NCBI GenBank assembly: GCA_036652035.1
Contig: JAVVWR010000089.1
Span: 1-7,319 of the forward strand
DNA: 7,319 bases
Direction: 5' to 3'
DNA from: JAEZVV01 sp036652035
GTDB lineage: Bacteria; Pseudomonadota; Gammaproteobacteria; Burkholderiales; Burkholderiaceae_F
The position numbers and the translations under genes are program-made. Each line of letters opens with the position of its first letter. Position 1 is the stretch's first letter. The notes beneath the pieces are model-generated. The model was not told the DNA's origin and ran no database searches. It worked only from the letters and a program-made list of their open reading frames with translations. Below are positions 1 to 6,047 of the stretch, in pieces.

Positions 1-48
1 GGCCTGTCACGCCGGGGGTCGCGGGTTCGAGTCCCGTCCACTCCGCCA
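1..48 (+). tRNA. tRNA-Asp (anticodon GTC), 3' portion only
   Basis: The window opens inside a tRNA gene, so the acceptor 5' strand, D-arm and first anticodon-stem bases are missing. The visible part contains the anticodon loop CTGTCAC (4-10) with anticodon GTC at 6-8, and the 3' anticodon stem GCCGG (11-15). The T-arm follows (GCGGG, loop TTCGAGT, CCCGT; 21-37). The acceptor 3' strand CCACTCC is at 38-44, the discriminator G at 45 and an encoded CCA at 46-48. Anticodon GTC reads Asp codons GAC and GAU, and the body closely resembles bacterial tRNA-Asp. A terminator follows directly, so this is the last gene of its transcript. Identity is firm; the 5' end lies outside the window. Confidence 0.95.
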
Positions 49-56
49 GTTTCAAG

Positions 57-84
57 AAAAGGCGAACCATGGTTCGCCTTTTTT
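57..84 (+). terminator. Intrinsic terminator after tRNA-Asp
   Basis: An 18-base perfect palindrome at 61-78 (arms GGCGAAC and GTTCGCC around CATG) is preceded by AAAA (57-60) and followed by six T (79-84). The A and T flanks can extend the stem. This is a textbook Rho-independent terminator that begins 9 bases after the tRNA CCA end. It separates tRNA transcription from ppiD, whose start codon is 45 bases beyond the T-tract. The A-rich upstream side (TTTTCTT read on the minus strand) could give weaker activity in the other direction, but no leftward gene approaches it. Confidence 0.9.
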
Positions 85-129
85 CTTATCGGCTTCACCT
101 ACGCGCTTGCTGCGCATCAGGCCCGCACC

Positions 130-2153
130 ATGCTTGAATCATTCCGCACTCACAAACGCTGGTTGATGTTTTTCCTGATGGTGCTTGTCATCCCGTCTTT
201 CGTGGTGACCGGCATCTATGGTTACAACCAATTCATGGGCGACGAAAATGCCCTGGCCAAAGTTGGTGACATCAAGATTTCGCCGCAGGACTTCGATAAT
301 GCCAAGCGCGAGCGTGCTGATCGTTTGCGCCAGAGTTTTGGCGAGAGCTTCGATCCGCGCATGCTGGATACCGCCGAAGCCCGCGCCGCGATCCTCGATT
401 CGCTGCTGATCGAACGGGCGTTGACACGCGAAGCGGCGAAGGAAAACGTCAATGTTTCCGAGGCCGAGGTGGTCGCCATCATCAAGTCGGCGGCGCCGTT
501 CCAGCGTGAAGGCCAGTTCGATCCCGCGCTCTATCAGAATTTCCTCGCCGCTCGAGGCCGCTCGGATCAGCAGTTTGTCAATGAAGTGCGCCAGGATCTG
601 GTTCGCCAGCAACTGGTCAACGCTGTTGGCAATACCGCCATCGTTCCGAAGTCGGTGGCCGAGAGTCTGCGTACGTTGCTTGAGGAAACGCGGGAAGTGC
701 GCGAACTCGTGATTCGCCCCGAGGAGTTCTTGACCAAGGCCGTGGTTGCGGATGACGCCGCGCAGGCTTTCTACGACAAGAACAAGGCTTCGTTTGAGAC
801 GCCTGAGGCGCTCAAGGTCGAATACGTGGTGCTCGACCCTGAATCGGCGAGCGGCCAGATCAGCGCTCCTGATGCTGAGATCAAGGCGTACTACGAACAG
901 AACAAGGCGCGCTTTGGCACCGAAGAGCAGCGCCGCGCCAGCCACATTCTGTTGCCGATCGACGGTGACAAGGCGGCGGCCAAGAAGACGGCGGACGAGC
1001 TGGTTGCCAAGCTGCGCGCCAACCCGGCTGAGTTTGCCAAGCTGGCGCGCGAGTTCTCCAAGGATCCGGGTTCGGCCTCCAATGGCGGCGACTTGGGTTT
1101 CTTTGGTCGCAACATGATGACCAAGCCCTTCGAGGACGCGACCTTCAAGCTCAAGCAAGGCGAGATCAGCGATCCGATCGAGACCGACTTTGGCTACCAC
1201 GTGATTCGCGTGAGCGAAATCAAACCGGCCCAGGTCAAGCCTTTCGAGGCGGTTCGTGGCGAGCTTGAGCGCGAATACCGCGCGCAGCAGGCGCAGAAGA
1301 AATTCGCCGAAGGCGCCGAGCAGTTCACCAACACAGTGTATGAGCAGTCCGATTCGCTCAAGCCCGTGATCGAGAAATTCAAGCTTGCGGCCAAGACTGT
1401 CGATGGCGTGACCCGTCAAGGTGTCGCCAACGGCCCGAAGGAACTCAACGCACGCGTGATCGAAGCCTTGTTCGCCGACGATTCGATTCGCAACAAGCGC
1501 AATACGCAAGCGATCGAGGTCGCACCCAACACGCTGGTGGCGGCTCGCGTCGTTGAGCACCGCCCGGCCGCGCTGCGTCCGTTGGATGAAGTCAAGGCAC
1601 AGATCAAGCAGCGCCTGCAAGCCGAGGAAGCGGTCAAACTGGCGCGCGCCGCCGGTGAGGCGCGCCTGGCCGACTTGCAGAAGAGCCCAAGTGACGCTGG
1701 TTTCGGCCCGGCCGCTTCGATCTCTCGCGCCAATCCGCAAGGTCGTCCGCCGGTTCTGGTCAATGCCGAGCTTCGTCCTGCGGCCGACAAGCTGCCGGCT
1801 TACGTTGGCGTTGAGATTCCCGGTGGCGCGTACGTGATCGCCCGGGTGCTGTCGTCCAAGCTGGCGGCTGCCGATGCCAACGCCGCGGTTTCGCAGCAAC
1901 GCGCTTTGGCTCAAGCCGCTGGCGGCGCGGATGACCTCGCTTACGCCGAAGGCCTCAAGGCCCGCCACAAGGCAGTTGTTCTGAATCCCGACTACCAGGT
2001 GCCGGCCAAGGCTGCCGTGGTCAAGGGCGNNNNNNNNNNNNNNNNNNNNNNNNNNNNNNNNNNNNNNNNNNNNNNNNNNNNNNNNNNNNNNNNNNNNNNN
2101 NNNNNNNNNNNNNNNNNNNNNNNNNNNNNGCCGTGGTCAAGGGCGAGAAGTAA
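130..2153 (+). CDS. ppiD: PpiD-like periplasmic folding chaperone / parvulin-type peptidyl-prolyl isomerase, membrane anchored (interrupted by an N gap)
   Basis: This is a SurA/PpiD-family protein, a periplasmic chaperone that sits at the Sec translocon and binds newly exported proteins. A basic N-terminus (R6, H8, K9, R10) precedes one membrane segment at about residues 11-32, ending in the family-typical PSF...G..GY pattern. A SurA-like N-terminal helical domain follows (about 40-180). The parvulin domain spans about 268-362, with SHIL at 271-274, GGDLGFFG at 319-326 and GYHVIRV at 355-361. Candidate catalytic positions H272, D312, M330, F334 and H357 are all present. A C-terminal chaperone domain follows. 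The reading frame is open to 2029, where 100 N intervene, and resumes at 2130 ending in GEK and TAA (2151-2153). Collapsing the duplicated 16 bases gives 635 aa, a normal PpiD length. The ATG at 130 has only a weak upstream AGG, but it places the membrane anchor correctly. Reading on past the N run in the original frame to 2277 is an artefact. Confidence 0.92.
2014..2029 (+). repeat. Left copy of the 16-base direct repeat flanking the N gap
   Basis: GCCGTGGTCAAGGGCG ends exactly where the N run begins and is identical to 2130-2145. In the ppiD frame it encodes AVVKG plus the first base of the next codon. It is most simply the end of a contig that overlaps the next contig. Confidence 0.9.
2030..2129. 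other. Assembly gap, exactly 100 N
   Basis: The run holds exactly 100 undetermined bases, which is the conventional placeholder for a gap of unknown size. It lies in the last few codons of ppiD. As written, the placeholder length breaks the reading frame (2130 is not in phase with the start at 130). An overlap of 16 bases restores the frame and gives a stop three codons after AVVKG. There may be no missing sequence at all. Confidence 0.95.
2130..2145 (+). repeat. Right copy of the 16-base direct repeat flanking the N gap
   Basis: These are the first 16 bases after the N run and are identical to 2014-2029. They continue GAGAAGTAA, which supplies the natural C-terminus (GEK, stop) of ppiD when the two copies are superimposed. 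Confidence 0.9.
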
Positions 2154-2156
2154 GTT

Positions 2157-3218
2157 TCAAAGGCGCGCGGCGAGCTCACTCGCCGCGCGCACAAAAGCCG
2201 CGTCATTCCCCGACTCCAGCGCCAGTACATCGGCGACTGCGAGCTCAGAAAAATTCCTCCGGATCGATCGTTGGTAGGCCGGGTCGTAATGCTCGACCAA
2301 GAGGCGTTCGACGAACTCGTCCCACTTTCCCGCCAGCGCCAACTGCTTCCATGCGCCGATTTTTTCGCGGCCGTGCATCTCCAGCAGGCAATCGAGTGGC
2401 GCAAACAAGGCGTCGGTGTTCTCTTCGAAGTGCCGATATTCCTCGCGCAGCAAGGCAATCCGCGCCGCCAGCGGCAGCTCGACGCTCAAGCAGGGCGAGG
2501 CTCGCATCCGTTCGATCAGCGGCTCGGGTACGCGCAGGTTTCCCACCTTTTTGCTCTCGGATTCGACATAGATAGGACGATGGGGATCGAAGCCCCGCAG
2601 TGCTGACCAGACGCGGGTCTCAAAGGCTTTCTGACTGGGTTGCGCCTGCTCGGGCAAGCCGCCTAGAACCGAGCCGCGATGCTCGGCCAGCTGCTCAAGG
2701 TCCAAGACCTGGACGCCGGCGGCTCTCAGATGGGTCAGCAAGCGGCTCTTGCCGCTGCCCGTTGGGCCCACCACCACGCGATACTTGAAGTTGGCCGGCA
2801 AGGTTTCGAGCTCAGATCGAACCGCGCGGCGAAATTCCTTGTAACCGCCTTCAAGACGCCGCACTTGCCAGCCCACTCGCTGCATCACCACCGACAGCGA
2901 GCCTGAGCGTTGGCCCCCGCGCCAGCAGTACACCAAGGGCTTCCAGTCACGCGGACGGTCGGCGAACTGTTCTTCGAGCAGGCGGGCGATATTGCGTGAA
3001 ACGATTGCCGCACCGCGGCGGCGTGCGTCGAACGGCGATACCTGCTTGTCGAGCGTGCCGATCTCGGCGCGTTCGGCGTCGTTTAGGACCGGGCAGTTGA
3101 TCGCGCCGGGCAGGTGGTCTTCGGCGAACTCGACTTCCGCACGCACGTCGATGATGGTGTCAAAACGCGCGAGCGAGGCGATCGCCTCGTCGACGCCGAT
3201 GGCGATGTAATCCGTCAC
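2157..3218 (-). CDS. selU: tRNA 2-selenouridine synthase (rhodanese plus P-loop, MnmH/SelU/YbbB family)
   Basis: This enzyme acts on the wobble uridine (U34) of tRNAs for Lys, Glu and Gln. It converts 2-thiouridine to 2-selenouridine using selenophosphate, passing through an S-geranyl intermediate. The 353 aa product has an N-terminal rhodanese domain (about 1-135) with DVR at 24-26 and the active-site loop YCWRGGQRS at 97-105, in which C98 is the expected catalytic cysteine. EGGYK at 123-127 closes that domain. A P-loop domain follows with GPTGSGKS at 151-158, DLEQLAEHRGS at 173-183, and a SQKAFE...VESESKKVG stretch typical of the family. The start is GTG at 3218-3216, supported by a strong AGGAAG Shine-Dalgarno with good spacing. 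It lies 3 bases after the tesA stop, so the two genes are probably co-transcribed and translationally coupled. The stop is 3 bases from the convergent ppiD stop. The family assignment is firm; whether selenium is really used depends on selD elsewhere in the genome. Confidence 0.95.
   Translation of the reverse strand: MTDYIAIGVDEAIASLARFDTIIDVRAEVEFAEDHLPGAINCPVLNDAERAEIGTLDKQVSPFDARRRGAAIVSRNIARLLEEQFADRPRDWKPLVYCWRGGQRSGSLSVVMQRVGWQVRRLEGGYKEFRRAVRSELETLPANFKYRVVVGPTGSGKSRLLTHLRAAGVQVLDLEQLAEHRGSVLGGLPEQAQPSQKAFETRVWSALRGFDPHRPIYVESESKKVGNLRVPEPLIERMRASPCLSVELPLAARIALLREEYRHFEENTDALFAPLDCLLEMHGREKIGAWKQLALAGKWDEFVERLLVEHYDPAYQRSIRRNFSELAVADVLALESGNDAAFVRAASELAARL
2163..2190. terminator. Strong GC hairpin at the ppiD/selU convergent junction (possible terminator, no U-tract)
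   Basis: Two perfect 12-base arms (GCGCGCGGCGAG at 2163-2174 and CTCGCCGCGCGC at 2179-2190) surround a 4-base loop. The hairpin starts 9 bases after the ppiD stop and lies wholly inside the last ten or so codons of selU. After the stem, the rightward transcript reads ACAAAAG and the leftward transcript reads CTTTGAAACTT. Neither has a proper U-tract, so classical intrinsic termination is doubtful. It could still protect a 3' end or slow polymerase for both convergent genes. The stem is certain; the role is inferred. Confidence 0.4.
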
Positions 3219-3221
3219 GTC

Positions 3222-3848
3222 TTACTTCCTGGTGGCTAGGAGCGGCTTGAGCTGCGGCCACACGTTATCGAGCATGAGCTTCTGCGCACGCTCGCTCGGG
3301 TGAATTCGGTCGGCCTGAAAATAGGCCAGATCTTCGGCAAAGCCGTCGAGAAAGAAGGGCACGCTCGCGGCGCGGGTTTCGCTTGCCACGCGCGCAAAGC
3401 TGGCATGAAAGCGCTCGGCGTAGTCGCGGCCATAGTTGGGCGGAATTCGCACGCCAAGGATCAAGACCTTGGCGCCCGCCGCTTGTGCCTGGTGCGCCAT
3501 GGCGCCGAGGTTGCCCTGCATCAGCGGCAGCGGAAGGCCGCGCAGGCCATCGTTGGCGCCGAGCTCGATCACAACCACCGTGGGCTTGAACTCGGCGAGC
3601 AAGGCTGGCAGGCGAGTGCGGCCACCCGCCGTGGTCTCGCCGCTGATGCTGGCGTTGACCACCGTATACTCGATTCGCTCGCGCGCCAGACGGCGTTCGA
3701 GCTGCTTGACCCAGCCGGTATCTCGCGCCAGTCCGTATTCGGCCGAGAGGCTGTCGCCCAGCACCAGCAAGACCGGTTTGGCCGCGGCGGGAAGTGCGGC
3801 GCCCAGCATGGCAGCGAGCCAGACCAGGCCAACGAAAAGTTTTTTCAA
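3222..3848 (-). CDS. tesA: Periplasmic GDSL arylesterase / acyl-CoA thioesterase I / lysophospholipase L1 (TesA-like)
   Basis: This is an SGNH-fold hydrolase of 208 aa that cleaves acyl-thioesters, aryl esters and lysophospholipids, probably in the periplasm. A signal peptide is clear: K2 and K3, a hydrophobic core, then PAAA with likely cleavage after A23. Block I is GDSLSAEYG at 31-39 with nucleophile S33. Block II, SISGETTAGG at 67-76, supplies oxyanion glycine G70. Block III, GANDGLRG at 97-104, supplies N99. Block V, DRIHPSE at 180-186, supplies D180 and H183. All catalytic residues are therefore present, and the length matches mature TesA plus a leader. The start is TTG at 3848-3846, which gives MKK followed by the leader core. 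The preceding AGG is a weak ribosome site, and no better in-frame start is apparent nearby. The gene leads a pair with selU and is divergent from ybbA, the same tesA/ybbA arrangement as in E. coli. Confidence 0.94.
   Translation of the reverse strand: MKKLFVGLVWLAAMLGAALPAAAKPVLLVLGDSLSAEYGLARDTGWVKQLERRLARERIEYTVVNASISGETTAGGRTRLPALLAEFKPTVVVIELGANDGLRGLPLPLMQGNLGAMAHQAQAAGAKVLILGVRIPPNYGRDYAERFHASFARVASETRAASVPFFLDGFAEDLAYFQADRIHPSERAQKLMLDNVWPQLKPLLATRK
3225..3230 (-). promoter_or_regulatory. Ribosome binding site deciding the GTG start of selU
   Basis: On the minus strand AGGAAG lies six bases upstream of the GTG at 3218-3216. It sits inside the last codons of tesA, so ribosomes finishing tesA are positioned to start selU. 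This is the reason to accept GTG rather than a later ATG. Confidence 0.75.
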
Positions 3849-3854
3849 AGGAAG
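3849..3854 (+). promoter_or_regulatory. Ribosome binding site of ybbA, abutting the tesA start codon
   Basis: AGGAAG at 3849-3854 is the best Shine-Dalgarno match upstream of ybbA. It is 8 bases before an in-frame TTG (3863-3865) and 17 bases before the ATG at 3872. The spacing favours TTG, so the real start may be three codons earlier than annotated. The site touches the complement of the tesA TTG start codon (3846-3848). Confidence 0.5.
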
Positions 3855-3871
3855 CCTGCGCTTTGGCAGAG

Positions 3872-4576
3872 ATGACTGCGAACCGGAAAATCGCGATCGA
3901 GGCGCGCGGCCTCGGCAAGATCGTTCAGGACGCCACCGGCCGCCTGAACATTCTTGATGATATCAATCTCAGTATCGCGGCCGCCGAAACCGTTGCCATC
4001 GTTGGTGCTTCGGGCTCGGGGAAATCCACGCTTCTGGGGCTGCTGGCGGGTCTCGATCTCCCCACCCACGGCGAAGTGCGGCTGGCGGGGCAGAGCCTAT
4101 CGGCTCTGGATGAAGACGGCCGTGCCCGGTTGCGCGCCGAAACGCTGGGTTTTGTCTTTCAGTCCTTCCAGTTATTGCCGCACCTGAGCGCTCTGGAAAA
4201 CGTTCTGTTGCCGATGGAGCTGGCGGGCCGTTCGCCCGCGGGCGAGTCGCCCCGCCAGGCGGCCGAGCGTCTGCTCGCCCGTGTCGGCTTGGCGGCGCGG
4301 CTCTCGCATTACCCCAAGACCTTGTCGGGCGGCGAACAGCAACGCGTCGCCCTGGCCCGCGCTTTCGTGATGGAGCCGGCCATCCTGCTCGCTGACGAAC
4401 CCACCGGCAGCCTCGATGCCCGCACCGGTGAAGCCGTGATCGACCTGATGTTCGAGCTCAATCGCGAACGCGCCTCGACCCTGGTGCTGGTCACCCACGA
4501 CAGCCAGATCGCCGCTCGTTGCGGTCGCAGAATCGAACTGGCGGCCGGGCGCGTGGTGAGCTCCGCGGCTGCCTGA
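3872..4576 (+). CDS. ybbA: ABC transporter ATP-binding protein, YbbA type (lipoprotein-release/MacB-like ATPase family)
   Basis: This is a complete ABC ATPase of 234 aa from the ATG at 3872, or 237 aa from a TTG at 3863 that has the better Shine-Dalgarno spacing. Walker A is GASGSGKST at 45-53, the Q-loop FVFQSFQLLP at 94-103, the signature LSGGEQQR at 151-158, and Walker B with D-loop LLADEPTGSLD at 172-182 (catalytic E176). The switch histidine is H209. Overall sequence and the divergent position next to tesA match E. coli YbbA, whose partner is the large permease YbbP; related pairs are LolCDE and MacB. Here no permease follows: the next gene is convergent nnr, 10 bases away. The ATPase must either use a permease encoded elsewhere or have another role. 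Upstream in-frame codons reach 3794, but that extension lies across the tesA N-terminus and is unlikely to be translated. Substrate is unknown. Confidence 0.93.
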   Translation: MTANRKIAIEARGLGKIVQDATGRLNILDDINLSIAAAETVAIVGASGSGKSTLLGLLAGLDLPTHGEVRLAGQSLSALDEDGRARLRAETLGFVFQSFQLLPHLSALENVLLPMELAGRSPAGESPRQAAERLLARVGLAARLSHYPKTLSGGEQQRVALARAFVMEPAILLADEPTGSLDARTGEAVIDLMFELNRERASTLVLVTHDSQIAARCGRRIELAAGRVVSSAAA

Positions 4577-4580
4577 TCCT

Positions 4581-4597
4581 GCTCGCTTAAGCCGAGC
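4581..4597. other. Short hairpin between convergent ybbA and nnr
   Basis: GCTCG (4581-4585) and CGAGC (4593-4597) can pair around CTTAAGC, spanning the 10-base junction and the nnr stop codon. The stem has only five pairs and no T-run follows on either strand, so I would not call it a terminator with confidence. It is the only structure I see at this convergent boundary. Confidence 0.25.
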
Positions 4598-6038
4598 GTA
4601 GTTGGTCGAGCGCGGCGGCGGCGCGGATTGCCACGTCACTTGCCACCAGACCGGCCGCGATGCCTTCGCCCGCGCGCCCGTGCAGCCAGACCGCCGCCAG
4701 CGTGGCCGAGACCATGTCATAGCCCTGCGCAAACAGGCTGCCGATCATTCCCGCCAGGGCGTCGCCCGTGCCGGCCGTGGCCAGAGCGGGGCTGCCCGTG
4801 GGATTGATCCAGGCGCGGCCGCTGCGCAACGCGATCACCGTGCCGGCGCCCTTGAGAACGACGATGCCGCCGGTGGCAAGAGCCAACTCGCGGGCAGCGC
4901 CGACGCGGTCGGCCTGCACTTGGTCACGGCTGCGCCGCAGCAGCCGCGCCGCTTCGAGCGGATGCGGTGTGAGAATCGTCGCCGCGTGACGGCTGAGCAA
5001 GTCGGTCTGCAGCGCTTCGTTGGTCGCCAGCAGGTTGAGAGCATCGGCGTCGAGCACGAGCGGGATCGGGCAGGCCAGAGCGAGCTTGAGGCGGGCCAGT
5101 GCGGTCTCGTCCTGGCCCAGGCCGCAGCCGATCACGATTGCCTGCAGTTCGGCCAGTTCGGTGAGCGGGCGGAACATCAGTTCGGGCTGAACCGGATCGA
5201 CCTGGAATTCCGGCGCGCCGATGGCCTCGACAAACACCCGGCCGGCGCCCAGACGCAGAGCGGCACGCGCCGCGATCAACACCGCCCCCACCATGCCGCG
5301 GCCGCCGCCGACGATCGCGCAGCTGCCGTAGCTGCCCTTGTGCGAATTTCGTGCTCGGCGCACCAGCACGTGGCGGAAATCGGAAGTTTCAACCCGGTTG
5401 AGGGTGGAGAGCGGCACCGGGACATCGAGCCCCGCGACCTCGACGGTGCCGGCGGCGTCAACCCCGCCGGCGGTGTAGAGCCCCGCCTTGGCGGCGATGA
5501 AGGTGAGCGTGGCGTCGGCGCGAACGCCCGCGATGCCACCGACCCAGGTGCCGGTTTCGGCGTCAAGGCCGCTGGGAAGATCGAGCGAGAAGCGCGGCGC
5601 CTGGCGCTCGTTCATCCACTGCACGGCGTCGAGAAACTCGCCGCGCAGCGGGCGCGAGAGGCCGACTCCGAACAAGGCGTCGATCACGGCGGCAGCCGTG
5701 GGCGCGTCGTAGGGGTCGCGCAAGACGCTGTGCCCGGCGGCAATCCACGCGTCAAAAGCAGCGCGAGCATCGGCGGCCGTGGGCTGGTCGGCGCCGATCA
5801 GCACACAGCTGACGCGATAGCCATTGGCAGCGAGCCGGCGGGCGGCGACAAAGCCGTCGCCCCCGTTATTGCCCGGGCCGCAGACAAACACGAGTTGCGA
5901 GCCCGGCGCGATGCGGGCCGCGATCCAGTCGGCCGCGGCGCGTCCGGCGCGAGCCATCAAGGTTCCCGGCGCCAGGCCGCGGGCCACGCGCGCTTCCAGC
6001 GCACGCAGTTCTTCAAGGGAGAGGAGGGCTTGAGCCAT
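4587..6038 (-). CDS. nnr: Bifunctional NAD(P)H-hydrate epimerase / ADP-dependent (S)-NAD(P)H-hydrate dehydratase
   Basis: This is a cytosolic metabolite-repair enzyme. The N-terminal YjeF_N half (about 1-215) epimerises R- and S-forms of hydrated NAD(P)H. The C-terminal ribokinase-like half (about 230-480) dehydrates the S-form back to NAD(P)H at the expense of ADP. In the epimerase, GPGNNGGDGF is at 54-63, DALFGVGLSRPL at 120-131 and DLPSGLDAETG at 153-163 (likely catalytic D153). In the dehydratase, KGSYG is at 234-238, GCGLGQ at 304-309, DADALNLLA at 330-338, TPHPLEAARLL at 357-367 and LKGAGT at 395-400. NPTGSPALATAGTGD is at 412-426, with likely catalytic D426. At 483 aa it is a full-length fusion as in E. 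coli YjeF. The nucleotide-site stretch reads TGSPALA where TGNPGMA is commoner. The ATG at 6038 lies 9 bases after the dadA stop and lacks a purine-rich ribosome site, suggesting coupling to dadA translation. Confidence 0.95.
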   Translation of the reverse strand: MAQALLSLEELRALEARVARGLAPGTLMARAGRAAADWIAARIAPGSQLVFVCGPGNNGGDGFVAARRLAANGYRVSCVLIGADQPTAADARAAFDAWIAAGHSVLRDPYDAPTAAAVIDALFGVGLSRPLRGEFLDAVQWMNERQAPRFSLDLPSGLDAETGTWVGGIAGVRADATLTFIAAKAGLYTAGGVDAAGTVEVAGLDVPVPLSTLNRVETSDFRHVLVRRARNSHKGSYGSCAIVGGGRGMVGAVLIAARAALRLGAGRVFVEAIGAPEFQVDPVQPELMFRPLTELAELQAIVIGCGLGQDETALARLKLALACPIPLVLDADALNLLATNEALQTDLLSRHAATILTPHPLEAARLLRRSRDQVQADRVGAARELALATGGIVVLKGAGTVIALRSGRAWINPTGSPALATAGTGDALAGMIGSLFAQGYDMVSATLAAVWLHGRAGEGIAAGLVASDVAIRAAAALDQLRSA

Positions 6039-6047
6039 GCGCGAAGC

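Noticed and set aside
61..78. The 18-base palindrome as a regulator operator
   Set aside because: The A-tract before it, T-tract after it and position just after a tRNA end make an intrinsic terminator the far simpler reading.
139..1968. A 609-codon open frame on the minus strand across ppiD
   Set aside because: It is wholly antisense to a well-supported PpiD. Its product is arginine- and leucine-rich low-complexity sequence with no motif, as expected from the complement of a high-GC gene.
2154..2277. Extension of the ppiD reading frame past the N run to 2277
   Set aside because: The arbitrary length of the N run put the right flank out of frame. The natural stop at 2151-2153 is in frame once the 16-base overlap is collapsed, and the tail lies antisense to selU.
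3794..3871. An upstream ATG at 3794 as the start of ybbA
   Set aside because: It would overlap the tesA N-terminus by more than 50 bases and add residues absent from the family. The N-terminus expected from YbbA begins near 3863 or 3872.
3265..3918. A 217-codon minus-strand open frame overlapping tesA in another frame
   Set aside because: It is out of frame with the GDSL gene, lacks any motif, and is arginine-rich, as expected for a shifted frame of a GC-rich gene.
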